NCBI GenBank assembly: GCA_024763215.1
Contig: JANTFX010000002.1
Span: forward strand, 1-64,000
Origin: Candidatus Krumholzibacteriia bacterium
GTDB lineage: Bacteria > Krumholzibacteriota > Krumholzibacteriia > LZORAL124-64-63
Direction of reading: 5' to 3'
Length of the DNA stretch: 64,000 nucleotides
The notes below the pieces were generated by a model. It had not been told where the DNA came from. It ran no database searches and worked only from the letters and a program-made list of their open reading frames with translations. Every line of letters starts with the position of its first letter. The first letter of the stretch is position 1. A program made the position numbers and the translations under genes. Below are positions 45,058 through 54,017 of the stretch, in pieces.

Positions 45058-45945
45058 TCAGGCCGACCAGATACTACGGGCCAGGCGCCCACCGGGCAAC
45101 CTCCGGATCAGCCCCGCGGTTTCCAGGGCCAGCAAACCCTGCTGCCAGGTGTCCTCGTTCCCCGGCCACCGGAGGCGCAGATCATCCCTGCGGACACCTT
45201 CGAGATCGAGCCGGTCAAGGATCCAGCCGGCGGCGCTGCCGGGCACCGGCAACGGCAGGGTTCCCTGCCCTTCCGGCGGCTCCCGGCCGGGCCCCAGCAC
45301 CGCGGCCACATCGGCCCAGGATTCGACCAGAACAGCCCCTTGCCGCAGGAGCTGGTGGCACCCCCTGCTCAGCTCGCTGTCGACGGGTCCAGGCACGGCC
45401 ATGACCTCGCGGTTGTACTCCTGGGCATATCTGGCGGTGATCATGGCGCCGCTGCGCACCGGCGCCTCGATGATCAGCACCGCGCTGGCCAGCCCGGCGA
45501 TCAGGCGGTTGCGCTGGCGGAAATGATGCTTCAGGGGCTTGGTGCCGGGTTCGAATTCCGTCAGGACGCAACCGGAGCCTTCGATGGCGCGGCGCAGTTC
45601 CCGGTGCTGGGAAGGGTAGGTCACATCCAGTCCGGTGGCCATGACCGCGGCCGTTTTCCCGCCGCCGGCCAGCGCCCCGCGGTGGGCGGCGGCATCGATA
45701 CCCAGGGCCATCCCGCTGATGACGGTCCACCCATGCAGGGCCGCCTGCATGGCCAGCCCCCTGGCAACGGCCAGGCCCCGCGGGCTGGACCTACGCGTGC
45801 CCACCATGGCCAAACAGGGCCCCCTCAGCGCGGCATCATCGCCGGCCACTTCGAGCCAGGGCGGCGCGTCGGGGATTTCCGCCAGGAGCCGTGGCCAGGA
45901 CGGGGTCCCCGGCCGGATCCTGGCTCGCGAAGAGGGCATGGGCAT
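45058..45945 (-). CDS. dprA: DNA-processing protein DprA
   Basis: Loads RecA on single-stranded DNA during natural transformation. 295 aa. The Rossmann-like domain has CLAMVGTRRSSPRGLAVARG, VISGMALGIDAAAHRGAL, PLKHHFRQRNRLIAGLA and GALITARYA-like AMITARYAQEYNREVMAVPG. The C-terminal winged-helix-like domain runs from ILDRLDLEGVRRDDL. With the type IV pilus locus nearby it fits a competence-capable cell, although ComEC/ComEA are not in the window. Confidence 0.94.
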   Translation of the reverse strand: MPMPSSRARIRPGTPSWPRLLAEIPDAPPWLEVAGDDAALRGPCLAMVGTRRSSPRGLAVARGLAMQAALHGWTVISGMALGIDAAAHRGALAGGGKTAAVMATGLDVTYPSQHRELRRAIEGSGCVLTEFEPGTKPLKHHFRQRNRLIAGLASAVLIIEAPVRSGAMITARYAQEYNREVMAVPGPVDSELSRGCHQLLRQGAVLVESWADVAAVLGPGREPPEGQGTLPLPVPGSAAGWILDRLDLEGVRRDDLRLRWPGNEDTWQQGLLALETAGLIRRLPGGRLARSIWSA

Positions 45946-45972
45946 GACCCGCGTTCCGTTCCGGGAGGAACC

Positions 45973-46980
45973 TCATTCACCCTGCAGGGAATACAGCTGG
46001 AGCATCAGCCGCCGCAGATCGGCGAGCCCGGCGCCGGTGGCCGAAGAGATGGCCAGGAGGCCTCTGCTGCCATGACCCTCGCACCATTTCTTCACCTCGT
46101 CCAGGATCTGCTCCAGTTCGTCCGCGGGCAACAGGTCCACCTTGCTCAGGACCACGGCGAAGGGCAGTTCGGCCAGCCGGTTTCCGTAGGCGGCCAGTTC
46201 TCCGGTCAGGGTATCCAGGGTCGCCAGGCAGGATGCGCCGGCGGCATCGACCAGCAAGATCAGTGCCCGCGTCCGTTCGATGTGGCGCAGGAAATCATGC
46301 CCCAGGCCCTTGCCCTCGCTGGCGCCGGTGATCAGGCCGGGGATGTCGGCCAGGGTGCAGCTCCGGTAATCCCCCAGATCGATGATCCCGAGGTTGGGGA
46401 TGAGGGTCGTGAAGGGGTAATCGGCGATCTTGGGCTTGGCCGCCGTCAGCACGCTCAGCAGGGTGCTCTTGCCGGCGTTGGGCTCGCCCACCAGGCCGAT
46501 GTCCGCCAGCAGCTTCAGCTCCAGGCGTACCGAGCGGGACTCGCCCGCTTTACCCGGCTGGGCCCGCATGGGTGTCTGGTTGCGCGCGTTGCGGAATTCC
46601 CAGTTCCCCTTGCCGCCCCGGCCGCCGGCGGCCACGCAGAGGCGTTGCCCCGGTTCGATGAGGTCGCCCAGCAGGCGGTCCGTGCCGACCTCGTAGACCA
46701 GGGTACCGCAGGGCACCTTGATCACGATATCCTGGCCGTCGGGACCCGATTTCTTCCTGCCGGAACCGGCCTCGCCGTTGCTCGCCTGGTACCGGCGGCG
46801 GTAGCGGAAATCCTGGAGGGTGGTCATCTGGGGGGTGGCCTCGAACCAGACCGATCCCCCCCGGCCCCCGTTGCCTCCGTCGGGCCCGCCCCGCGGCACG
46901 AACTTTTCCCTCCGGGTCGACACGCAGCCGTCCCCGCCCTTGCCCGCGGTCACCGAGATTTCGGCGATGTCCAGAAACAT
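45973..46980 (-). CDS. obgE: GTPase ObgE
   Basis: 335 aa. The N-terminal glycine-rich Obg fold (GKGGDGCVSTRREKFVPRGGP...) is followed by the G domain with GEPNAGKSTLL (G1), PFTTLIPNLG, ADIPGL (G3) and LSKVDLL (G4). It acts in 50S maturation and the stringent response. It ends soon after the G domain, so the C-terminal OCT extension is lacking. It is placed after coaD. Confidence 0.97.
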   Translation of the reverse strand: MFLDIAEISVTAGKGGDGCVSTRREKFVPRGGPDGGNGGRGGSVWFEATPQMTTLQDFRYRRRYQASNGEAGSGRKKSGPDGQDIVIKVPCGTLVYEVGTDRLLGDLIEPGQRLCVAAGGRGGKGNWEFRNARNQTPMRAQPGKAGESRSVRLELKLLADIGLVGEPNAGKSTLLSVLTAAKPKIADYPFTTLIPNLGIIDLGDYRSCTLADIPGLITGASEGKGLGHDFLRHIERTRALILLVDAAGASCLATLDTLTGELAAYGNRLAELPFAVVLSKVDLLPADELEQILDEVKKWCEGHGSRGLLAISSATGAGLADLRRLMLQLYSLQGE

Positions 46981-47045
46981 GAAACCCCTTGCCGGTGGCT
47001 GTCACCGGTGGTTGACCAAACCGCCCACTGCGGAAACGACGGGGC

Positions 47046-47528
47046 CTATGGCTCGCGCAAGGCCTTGGCGATATTCCCGGGAACGAGCCGTTCCAGGGGA
47101 CCGCCGTGCTTGATGACATCCCTGACCAGCGTGCTGCTGACGGCGGCCAGCTCGGGCCTGGCCAGCAGATAGACGAACTCCACCTGCCTGCCCAGCAGGG
47201 CGTTGACCCCGGCCATGCCCCATTCGTGCTCGTAATCCCCGGCGCACCTGATGCCGCGGATCACGGCTCCGGCTTCCAGCCTGTCCACGGCGTCCACGAG
47301 CAGGCCGTCGAAAACCTTCACCTCGACCCCCTCCATCCCGGCCACGGCCCCCTCGATGAGGGCGGCCCTCCGGGTTGCCGGCAGCAGGCCCGCCTTGCCG
47401 TCGCCGGCGACCAGGACCATCACCCGGGAAAACAGCTTCAGGGCCCGCTTCAGGATGTCCAGATGACCCAGGGTGAAAGGATCGAACGAACCGGGGTAGA
47501 CTACCAGGGGAGCACTCTTCCTACTCAT
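47046..47528 (-). CDS. coaD: Phosphopantetheine adenylyltransferase
   Basis: The fourth step of coenzyme A synthesis. 160 aa with VVYPGSFDPFTLGHLDIL (TxGH), KVFDGLLVDAV, VIRGIRCAGDYEHE and SSTLVRDVIKHGG. The ATG at 47528 overlaps the rsmD stop by 8 bp, with GGGAG six bases upstream. The length is typical. Confidence 0.96.
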   Translation of the reverse strand: MSRKSAPLVVYPGSFDPFTLGHLDILKRALKLFSRVMVLVAGDGKAGLLPATRRAALIEGAVAGMEGVEVKVFDGLLVDAVDRLEAGAVIRGIRCAGDYEHEWGMAGVNALLGRQVEFVYLLARPELAAVSSTLVRDVIKHGGPLERLVPGNIAKALREP

Positions 47529-48093
47529 GTTCATCTCCCGGGTTCGTGCCGCGCGCCACCGCCAGCACCGTCCTGCCGTATCGCCGCAACTCCCAGATGG
47601 AGGCATCCGAGTCGTCGGACCCGGGTAACGCTCCCATTTCCACCACCGCCATCTCGAACCCCGGAATGCTGCGCCAGGCCGGACCCCGCGCCAGCAGTTC
47701 CGCAGCCAGTCCGGAAGCGTAGGGCGGATCACAGAGCAACACCCAAGGCCTGCCGCGCACATGATCGGCGATGCGGGCCGAAAAGGCCAGGGCGTCATCC
47801 TGGACCAGGGACCACCCCGCCGCCTCCGCCCGGCAATGATCGAGGTTGGCCCGGGTGGCCGCCAGGGCCTGTCGGGAATTGTCGACGAAGAGGACTTCCG
47901 CCGCGCCCCTGCTCACCGCTTCAATTCCCAGGCTGCCGCTCCCGCAGCAGAGGTCGAAAACAACGGCCCCTGCGACCCGGGCGCCGAGGATGCTGAAAAC
48001 GGCCTCCTTGACCCTGTCGGTGGTCGGGCGCACGTCGCCTCCGGGAGGGCACGTCAAGCGTCGGCCCTTGAAGCGGCCGGTGATAACCCTCAT
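47521..48093 (-). CDS. rsmD: 16S rRNA (guanine966-N2)-methyltransferase
   Basis: A 190-aa SAM-dependent methyltransferase. It has MRVITGRFKGRRL at the start, RPTTDRVKEAVFSIL, the SAM-binding VFDLCCGSGSLGIEAVSRGA and the catalytic CDPPYASGLA. It overlaps coaD and aroK (ATGA), a common rsmD-coaD pair. The length is normal. Confidence 0.95.
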   Translation of the reverse strand: MRVITGRFKGRRLTCPPGGDVRPTTDRVKEAVFSILGARVAGAVVFDLCCGSGSLGIEAVSRGAAEVLFVDNSRQALAATRANLDHCRAEAAGWSLVQDDALAFSARIADHVRGRPWVLLCDPPYASGLAAELLARGPAWRSIPGFEMAVVEMGALPGSDDSDASIWELRRYGRTVLAVARGTNPGDEHE

Positions 48094-48617
48094 CCGACGT
48101 CCCCCTCCCCGTGCCCCCTGCCGGAAGCCACCATGATCATACGGGCGACCTGTTCCGCACCAGCCAGGTCGGTCCGCAAACGGAAATCCGCAGCCGCCGC
48201 ATAGCCCGGTCGGCGGCGCAGGAACAACTCCTGCACCTGTGCCGGCGATGCGCCGGCCAGCAGGGGCCTGGCGTCCTCGGTCCCTTGCAACCGCAGCCAG
48301 GCGGTGTGCCAGGCCAGATCCAGCCAGAAGACGCGGCCCCGTTCCCTGAGTGAAACGGGCTCGTCGAGGGCATCGACCAGGCCCCCGCCCGTCGCCAGAA
48401 CCAGCGGCTCTCCTACAGGAAGGCTTTCCAGGGCCTCCCGCTCACGCCGTCTGAAGCCGGCCTCACCCTCGGCGGCGAAGATCTCCGGGACGGCCCTGCC
48501 CGCCTCCTCGGCGACCAGGTCATCAAGATCCATGAAACCGATACCGCTCATGGCCGCCAGGCGGCTGCCGACGGTCGATTTACCGCTGCCCATGAAACCT
48601 ATCAGGATCATCCACAT
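48090..48617 (-). CDS. aroK: Shikimate kinase
   Basis: Phosphorylates shikimate in aromatic amino-acid synthesis. 175 aa. It has the P-loop LIGFMGSGKSTVGSRLA, DLDDLVAEEAG, FRRREREAL, the shikimate-binding LATGGGLVD, and a C-terminal LRLRGTEDARPLL-like segment. An ATG two codons downstream is possible. The terminator after pilQ ends just before it, so it may depend on read-through or a promoter not recognised here. Confidence 0.93.
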   Translation of the reverse strand: MWMILIGFMGSGKSTVGSRLAAMSGIGFMDLDDLVAEEAGRAVPEIFAAEGEAGFRRREREALESLPVGEPLVLATGGGLVDALDEPVSLRERGRVFWLDLAWHTAWLRLQGTEDARPLLAGASPAQVQELFLRRRPGYAAAADFRLRTDLAGAEQVARMIMVASGRGHGEGDVG

Positions 48618-48633
48618 GCCCGCATGCTAATAC

Positions 48634-48665
48634 AAAGCTCCCCGGGACACAACGTCCCGGGGAGC
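48634..48665 (-). terminator. Intrinsic terminator after pilQ
   Basis: GCTCCCCGGGAC and GTCCCGGGGAGC form a perfect 12-bp stem with a 5-nt loop (48637-48665), followed by TTTGTATT in the transcript. Confidence 0.8.
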
Positions 48666-48690
48666 CAGGATTGGCCGGCGGTGCGGTGCT

Positions 48691-50055
48691 CTAGTAGCCG
48701 CTCACCTTGTCGGGATAATAGGTGCCTTTCGAATTCTCGGTCAGCGTCGAGCGCTCCATGTAGCCTTGCTCGACGATGCGCGGGGTGACGAAGACCACCA
48801 GCTCCCGGCTGCTCTTGGCGTCGGTGCTGTGGCGGAACAGGGCGCCGAGAACCGGCAGATCCTGCAGCACGGGGATGCCCGTGCTCAGGGTGCTCTCGAC
48901 CTTGCGCACCAACCCGGCGATGATGGCGGTCTGGCCGTCATCGACCAGCACCCGGGTGTCGGACTCGCTGGTGTTGATGATCACGCCGCCCTGCACGGTG
49001 GCCTGGCTGGACAGGTCGCTGACCTCGTTGTGCACATCGAGGGTGATCCGGTTCTCGTTGTTGATGTGCGGAGTGACCTTCAGCATGATGCCGATGGTCG
49101 TCAGCTGGGTGATGGCGTTGCCCGCCTGGTCGGAGACGATCAGGGGGATCTTCTGCCCCACCAGGATGCTCGCTTCCCGGTTGTCGGTGGTGGTGATGAT
49201 CGGGTTGCTGATCAGGTGGGCCTTGTTCTGGCTTTCCAGGGCCTCGATGGTGACCATCAGATCGCCCCAGTCCTGGACCGTGCCCACCCTGACGTTCCCG
49301 GCGGGGTTCTGGACCGGGTTGGAGATCTCACCACCCCCGTAGATGTTGTTGCCCGGGCTCTGGTAGTTGGCGAGGGACCAGTTGATGCCCAGTTCCCTGG
49401 TGGCCTTCTGATCGATATCCACCAGCCTGGCGTTGATCTCCACCTGGGGGGTCCTGGTGTCCAGCTTGACCGCCATGTCCTTGATCAGTTCCACCCGCTC
49501 CTCGATGTCGTTGATGAGCAGGCTGTTGGTCCTGACATCCACATCGATGTTGCCGCGTTCACTGAGCATCTTCTTCAGGGCGTCCTTGACCTCTTCCCCG
49601 TTGGCGTAACGCAGCTTCACCAGGCCCAGGTGCAGCTTGGCAAGGTCCTCGACCTGCTTACGCGCGCGTTCGGTGGACAGCTTCTCCTGGCGCAGATCCT
49701 CCGCAGTGTCGATCCGGTAGATCCCGTTCTCCTCGATGTAATCGAAGTTATGGGCCCTCAGGATCACCGCCAGCGCCTCTTCCCAGGGCACTTCCTCCAG
49801 CTTGACCGTCACCTTCCCCGTTACCCGGGGCGAAGCGACGATGTTTGCGCCCGAGAAACCGGCCAGGGAACGCAGCACGGTGGTGATTTCCGCATCCTGG
49901 ACATCAAGGGAAATGGGTTCCCCGCGGTACCCGGAATCAGCGGCCTGGACCGTGGCCGGGGCGTTCGCCGGCTGGTCCTGCGCGACCGCGAACCCTGCCA
50001 TGAGCATCACTACCGCCAGCAAGGCATACGAAGCCAAACGGATCCGTCCGTACAT
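48691..50055 (-). CDS. pilQ: Type IV pilus secretin PilQ
   Basis: Outer-membrane pore for the pilus. About 454 aa, short for PilQ (often 600-900). A signal peptide YALLAVVMLMAGFAVAQ is followed by a STN domain (SLDVQDAEITTVLRSLAGFS), an N1-type domain with LRYANGEEVKDALKKML and then the secretin core: DIDQKATRELGINWSL, EALESQNKAHLISNP, VGQKIPLIVSD and LVVFVTPRI at the end. The peptidoglycan-binding AMIN domain is absent. The ATG at 50055 has GGAGG seven bases upstream. It is last in pilMNOPQ. Confidence 0.92.
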   Translation of the reverse strand: MYGRIRLASYALLAVVMLMAGFAVAQDQPANAPATVQAADSGYRGEPISLDVQDAEITTVLRSLAGFSGANIVASPRVTGKVTVKLEEVPWEEALAVILRAHNFDYIEENGIYRIDTAEDLRQEKLSTERARKQVEDLAKLHLGLVKLRYANGEEVKDALKKMLSERGNIDVDVRTNSLLINDIEERVELIKDMAVKLDTRTPQVEINARLVDIDQKATRELGINWSLANYQSPGNNIYGGGEISNPVQNPAGNVRVGTVQDWGDLMVTIEALESQNKAHLISNPIITTTDNREASILVGQKIPLIVSDQAGNAITQLTTIGIMLKVTPHINNENRITLDVHNEVSDLSSQATVQGGVIINTSESDTRVLVDDGQTAIIAGLVRKVESTLSTGIPVLQDLPVLGALFRHSTDAKSSRELVVFVTPRIVEQGYMERSTLTENSKGTYYPDKVSGY

Positions 50056-50057
50056 GA

Positions 50058-50534
50058 TCAATCCTCCGATTTCTCCAGCTTGAGGACCACCTTGTTGGTG
50101 ATCCCGTACAAGGTGACCCGCGCGGTGAGTGAATCCTTGCGGATGCTGACGACCCTACCGTTCTTGATGCGGTCGCCCACACGCAGAATGTATCCGAAAC
50201 CATCGCCGTTCTCGACCAGGGCGAACTGATCGTCCTGCCCCCACATCACGCCCACCAGGCGGGCGCTGTTCACATCGAGGAGCCCTCCGGACTTGGACTG
50301 CTCGAAATCCCCGGCCACCAGAACCTTGAAGGGATCCTGCTTGCCGTAGGACTGGTAGAAGAACTCGTTTTCCCGGATGGCGTTGATGCGGTCCCGGGAG
50401 ACCTGCGACGGGGAGACCGAGCCTCCTTCGTCACCGGCCGGTTGGTCGGTGGCCATGGCCGCAGGTACCGCCGTCATGACCATGATCAGCAGCAGCAGCA
50501 TGAGCCGGGCGGACTTGAAAAGGGATGTCTTCAT
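50058..50534 (-). CDS. pilP: Type IV pilus inner-membrane lipoprotein-like PilP
   Basis: 158 aa. A hydrophobic N-terminus LMLLLLIMVMTAVPAAMA acts as a signal sequence (no clear lipobox cysteine). The C-terminal beta domain is typical of PilP: DPFKVLVAG, LVGVMWGQDDQFALVENGDGFGYILRVGDRI and GRVVSI. It links PilNO to PilQ. The ATG at 50534 has GAGGTG upstream. Without a cysteine at the signal end it may be soluble rather than lipid-anchored. Confidence 0.82.
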   Translation of the reverse strand: MKTSLFKSARLMLLLLIMVMTAVPAAMATDQPAGDEGGSVSPSQVSRDRINAIRENEFFYQSYGKQDPFKVLVAGDFEQSKSGGLLDVNSARLVGVMWGQDDQFALVENGDGFGYILRVGDRIKNGRVVSIRKDSLTARVTLYGITNKVVLKLEKSED

Positions 50535-50545
50535 GGTGGTCACCT

Positions 50546-51229
50546 CTAGTTCCCCGCGCCGGCGGCGCCGTGTTTGGGCCCTGAGGGCGTCTTGCCCCCC
50601 GTGTTCTGGGCCAGGGTCCGGTCCCCCTTGCCCTCGAGCTGGGGCTGTACTTTCTGGCCCGGACTGAGCGTGTAGGCGGTCAGGACCATGTCGGTCTGGA
50701 CGGTGAAGGGCTTGTCCTTCTTCTGCTCCTGCCCCTTCATGTGCAGGCGGGACACGTTGATGATGCGGTTGAGGTTGGCCAGCCGGCTCAGGAAGATCCC
50801 CGTCTGGTGATAGCCGCCCTCGATGGAGACCTCGATGGGGTTGTCGGCGTAGAAGCCCTGGGGTGTGGGGATCTGCGGCTTGAACAGGGTGAAGGCCACG
50901 CCTGATTGCTGACCTGCCGCGGTCACCTTGCGCAGCAGATCGGGCATCTGGTTCTCGTCCGGCAGCAGGGACTGGGCCACCTGCCACTGCTCGTGCAGGG
51001 TGTTGTACTCCTGCTCGACCCGGTCCAGGTTGCGCACCAGCAGGCGGGCCTTCTCCAGGTCCTGGCTCAGCTTCTGGTGCTTGGCGTCCAGCTGCTTCAA
51101 GGTAGCCTGTCCGGACTTGTAGGTGATGGGGTAGGAAGACGACATGAAGTACATCGGCAACACCACCAGCACCACGAGGATGGAACCCGCCCAGCGGAGA
51201 AATTTGGGATCCTTGACATCGATATCCAT
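50546..51229 (-). CDS. pilO: Type IV pilus assembly protein PilO
   Basis: 227 aa. One N-terminal membrane helix (WAGSILVVLVVLPMYFMSS) is followed by a coiled coil (QLDAKHQKLSQDLEKARLLV) and a ferredoxin-like periplasmic core with MPDLLRKVTAAGQQSGVAF and ADNPIEVSIEGGYHQTGIFLSRLANL. The tail is proline/glycine-rich. It pairs with PilN in the alignment complex. Confidence 0.9.
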   Translation of the reverse strand: MDIDVKDPKFLRWAGSILVVLVVLPMYFMSSSYPITYKSGQATLKQLDAKHQKLSQDLEKARLLVRNLDRVEQEYNTLHEQWQVAQSLLPDENQMPDLLRKVTAAGQQSGVAFTLFKPQIPTPQGFYADNPIEVSIEGGYHQTGIFLSRLANLNRIINVSRLHMKGQEQKKDKPFTVQTDMVLTAYTLSPGQKVQPQLEGKGDRTLAQNTGGKTPSGPKHGAAGAGN

Positions 51230-51241
51230 AGCGGTCCTTCC

Positions 51242-51820
51242 TTAGCCTTCCAGCCCGTTGTCAACCACGGGCCGGGTGGTCCTGGCCTGGGCCTTGAATT
51301 TGATGACCCTCACACCCTCGATCTCGCCTTTTTCGGCCACCATCAGGTTCACGCCGCTGAACCACGGGCTGTTGGTGACGTTCTGGAGAAAATCGCTGAC
51401 GAGGAAGTTGGAGAAGGTGACGCCTTCGATGGAGAAGCTGCCGTCCCCGTTCTCCTGGAACTCCGTCAACCACATGTTTTCCGGCATGCTCCGATTCAGC
51501 TCATCCATCACGTGCAGGCGGAAGTACCGGTCATGATCCAGCTCGGTGATGACGTCGAGCCTGTCGTTCAGGTCCTTGCGCTGCTGGTTCAGCCGCTTGA
51601 TCTTGGCGATCTCCGGGGCGAGGCGGCGCGTCTCGGCCTCCTCCTCGGCGACGGTCGTCCTGAGGGCCTTGATGTGGTTGGCCTGCAGCTGATGCACGAC
51701 GCCGCAGGTCACCAGGGCCGCGACCACCAGCACCAGGGGCGCGAAGCTCCCCACCTGGGGGATGCTCCAGCTGCGCCGGGTTACGATCTCCTCACGCGGC
51801 AGAAGATTGATCCGGATCAT
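51242..51820 (-). CDS. pilN: Type IV pilus assembly protein PilN
   Basis: 192 aa. It begins MIRINLLPREE, the PilM-binding motif, then a membrane helix (GSFAPLVLVVAALVTCGVVH), a coiled coil, and a ferredoxin-like fold with MPENMWLTEFQENGDGSFSIEG and FSNFLVSDFLQNVTNSPWF. It follows pilM by two bases. Confidence 0.93.
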   Translation of the reverse strand: MIRINLLPREEIVTRRSWSIPQVGSFAPLVLVVAALVTCGVVHQLQANHIKALRTTVAEEEAETRRLAPEIAKIKRLNQQRKDLNDRLDVITELDHDRYFRLHVMDELNRSMPENMWLTEFQENGDGSFSIEGVTFSNFLVSDFLQNVTNSPWFSGVNLMVAEKGEIEGVRVIKFKAQARTTRPVVDNGLEG

Positions 51821-51822
51821 CT

Positions 51823-52971
51823 TCAGACCCCCTCTCTCAGAGCCAGGCCCACGCTGACGGTCAGCAGCGGACTGAGTTCCTCGGCCTGGCCTTCGGCGAA
51901 CAGGTCCGGTTCATAGTCCAGGGCCCGCAGAGGATCCGAAACCTCGCAGGGCACGTTGTACCGCTCGGCCAGGTATGCCAGAAGGCCGGGCAGGTGGGCT
52001 CCGCCCCCGCTCAGGACGATATGGTCGAACCCGCTCTCCTCGCCCGAGGTTTTCAGGTACGAGAGGCTCGGCTCCAGGCCGTCGTAGATCTCCGACCCCA
52101 CCGAACGCACGATCTCGGTCACCAGCTGGGCGTCGACACCTTCGAGCTCGCCGCGGGCCACCCTGACCGCCGTTTCATAGGTCAGACCCAGCTGCTTCTG
52201 GAATTCCTCGATGAAATGGCTGGTGCCCAGCGGCAGATCGCGGGTGAAATACGGGATGCCGTCCTTGACCAGGTGGACGTTGGTCACGCCCCCGCCGACA
52301 TCCAGCAGGGCCACCGATTCTCCGGCCTCGTCCGCGGCATCCTCGCCCTCGAGTTCATCGGATTCCAGGTCCGGGTCCCCGTCCTGCGCTTCCATCTCCC
52401 CGTCCCCATCCTCGCTGTCCTTGACCGAGGAGAGGTATTCCCAGGCGTTCTGGTTGGCGAACGAGGCCACGTCGATCACCAGGGGATTGAACCCGGCGTC
52501 GCGGATCAGCTCGGCATAACCGAGGATCATGTCCTTCTTCGCCGCCACCAGCAGCAGCTCCATCTGGTCGGCGCCGATGTCATCCTGCAGGATCTGGAAA
52601 TCCAGGGTGATGTCGTCGATATCGAAGGGAACGTGCTGCTCGGCCTCCCAGTAGATGGCCTCCCGCGCGTCCTCCTCGCTCATCTTGTCCATGACGATCT
52701 TCTTGACGATGACCGCCCGGCCGGCAACGGCGCTGGCCACCGGATCGTTGGGCAACTCGGCGCGATCGGCGGCTTCCCTGATGGCCTCGATGACAAGCTC
52801 CCGGTCCATGATCTCGCCGTCCACGATGGCCTCGGGCGGAAGATCCGCCATGCCGAAGTGGGTCAACGCCGGACGCGGACCGGACAGGTCCAGGCGCAGG
52901 CACTTGACGACGTTGGAACCGATGTCCATGCCGATGAGTGATTTTCGTTTCTTGTTGAGAAAACCGAACAT
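51823..52971 (-). CDS. pilM: Type IV pilus assembly actin-like ATPase PilM
   Basis: A cytoplasmic actin-fold protein that binds PilN. 382 aa. It has GMDIGSNVVKCLRLD, IYWEAEQHVPFDIDDITLDFQIL-type sequence, LLLVAAKKDMI, VIDVASFANQNAWEYL and VLSGGGAHLPGL. Unusual: residues about 184-217 form a highly acidic insert (EDGDGEMEAQDGDPDL...) before VALLDVGGGVTNVHLV. The ATG at 52971 lies about 60 bp downstream of a sigma-54 promoter (53042-53058). It is first in pilMNOPQ. Confidence 0.93.
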   Translation of the reverse strand: MFGFLNKKRKSLIGMDIGSNVVKCLRLDLSGPRPALTHFGMADLPPEAIVDGEIMDRELVIEAIREAADRAELPNDPVASAVAGRAVIVKKIVMDKMSEEDAREAIYWEAEQHVPFDIDDITLDFQILQDDIGADQMELLLVAAKKDMILGYAELIRDAGFNPLVIDVASFANQNAWEYLSSVKDSEDGDGEMEAQDGDPDLESDELEGEDAADEAGESVALLDVGGGVTNVHLVKDGIPYFTRDLPLGTSHFIEEFQKQLGLTYETAVRVARGELEGVDAQLVTEIVRSVGSEIYDGLEPSLSYLKTSGEESGFDHIVLSGGGAHLPGLLAYLAERYNVPCEVSDPLRALDYEPDLFAEGQAEELSPLLTVSVGLALREGV

Positions 52972-53041
52972 GTCAAGCCTGCCTTGCTGTTCGTGCGTTA
53001 TGCCGGAAAAGCCCGGCACTTCATGGTTACCCCCCCGGTAA

Positions 53042-53058
53042 CCGCAACATGCATGCCA
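53042..53058 (-). promoter_or_regulatory. Sigma-54 promoter for pilMNOPQ
   Basis: TGGCATG-CATG-TTGCGG on the minus strand, with GG and GC separated by exactly 10 bases. It is 71 bp upstream of pilM. The PilR activator is encoded in the same locus. Confidence 0.75.
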
Positions 53059-53195
53059 CAATGATCTTCGGCGTGGGAAAAAGGGACTTGAGCCTTATTC
53101 TCCTGAAAATCCCCCTCCTGCGCCCTTTCAGCCCGGGACCGAGATTTTCCGCCCCGCCGCTGCGAACCGCCATGCTGAGACGGCCGCGATCCAGG

Positions 53196-54017
53196 TCAAA
53201 AAATGTTCAGATACCAGGCAAGAATTTCCCTGCCCCAGAAGTAGATGAGGCCCCCGCCAAGGGCCAGGAAGGTACCGAAAGGAAGCTTGGCGGGACCATC
53301 ATCCGTCCTGCCACCCCACACGGCCGCATAGAGAGTCCCCCCGAGGGCGCCGGCAAAAAGCACGGCGGGCACGCCCCAGGGCCCCACGAAGGTCCCGAGC
53401 ATGCCCATCATCATGACGTCCCCGCCGCCCATGCCCATCCGGCCCCGGATCAGCCGGTAGCCATAGGAAACAGCCAGGATGATCCCGGCACCGCACAGCA
53501 TGCCCAGCAGCGAGGACCGCCATCCCGGAACCCCGGTGAACGAGGCCGCCAGGCCGACCGCCGCGCCGGCGATGGTCAACGTGTGCGGGATGATCATGTG
53601 CTGCCAGTCGATGACCGCGATGACCAGCAGGATCTGCAGCAGCAGCCCGCCGGCCAGTCCCTGCGCGGTCAGGCCGAAGCGCAGGAACCCCAGCACCAGA
53701 CAGACGGCCCCGGCCATCTCCAGCACCGGGTAGCGACGTGGAATGGGCTGCCCGCAGCTGCGGCAGCGTCCCCGCAGCAGGAGCCAGCTCAGGACCGGGA
53801 TGTTGTCATGCCAGGCCACACGCGCCCCGCACGCCGGGCAGAAGGAACGGGGGCCGACCACGCTCAGATTGCGCGGCAACCTGTAGACCAGCACGTTGGC
53901 GAAGCTCCCCAGGCAAGCGCCGAGGAACACGATGCACGTCCAGAGGTAGGCGCCCAGCCAGCCGCCCAGGGGCATGGCCGCGACCGACGACTGCGCGCAG
54001 AAAAGGTTCGTGGTCAT
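53196..54017 (-). CDS. pilD: Prepilin leader peptidase/N-methyltransferase PilD
   Basis: 273 aa, polytopic. It has FLGACLGSFANVLVYRLPR, the zinc-type cysteines FCPAC and CRSC, the first catalytic aspartate in VIAVIDWQHMIIPH and the second in GMGGGDVMMMGMLG. The start overlaps the preceding TPR gene (ATGA). It processes the pilins encoded nearby. Confidence 0.95.
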   Translation of the reverse strand: MTTNLFCAQSSVAAMPLGGWLGAYLWTCIVFLGACLGSFANVLVYRLPRNLSVVGPRSFCPACGARVAWHDNIPVLSWLLLRGRCRSCGQPIPRRYPVLEMAGAVCLVLGFLRFGLTAQGLAGGLLLQILLVIAVIDWQHMIIPHTLTIAGAAVGLAASFTGVPGWRSSLLGMLCGAGIILAVSYGYRLIRGRMGMGGGDVMMMGMLGTFVGPWGVPAVLFAGALGGTLYAAVWGGRTDDGPAKLPFGTFLALGGGLIYFWGREILAWYLNIF

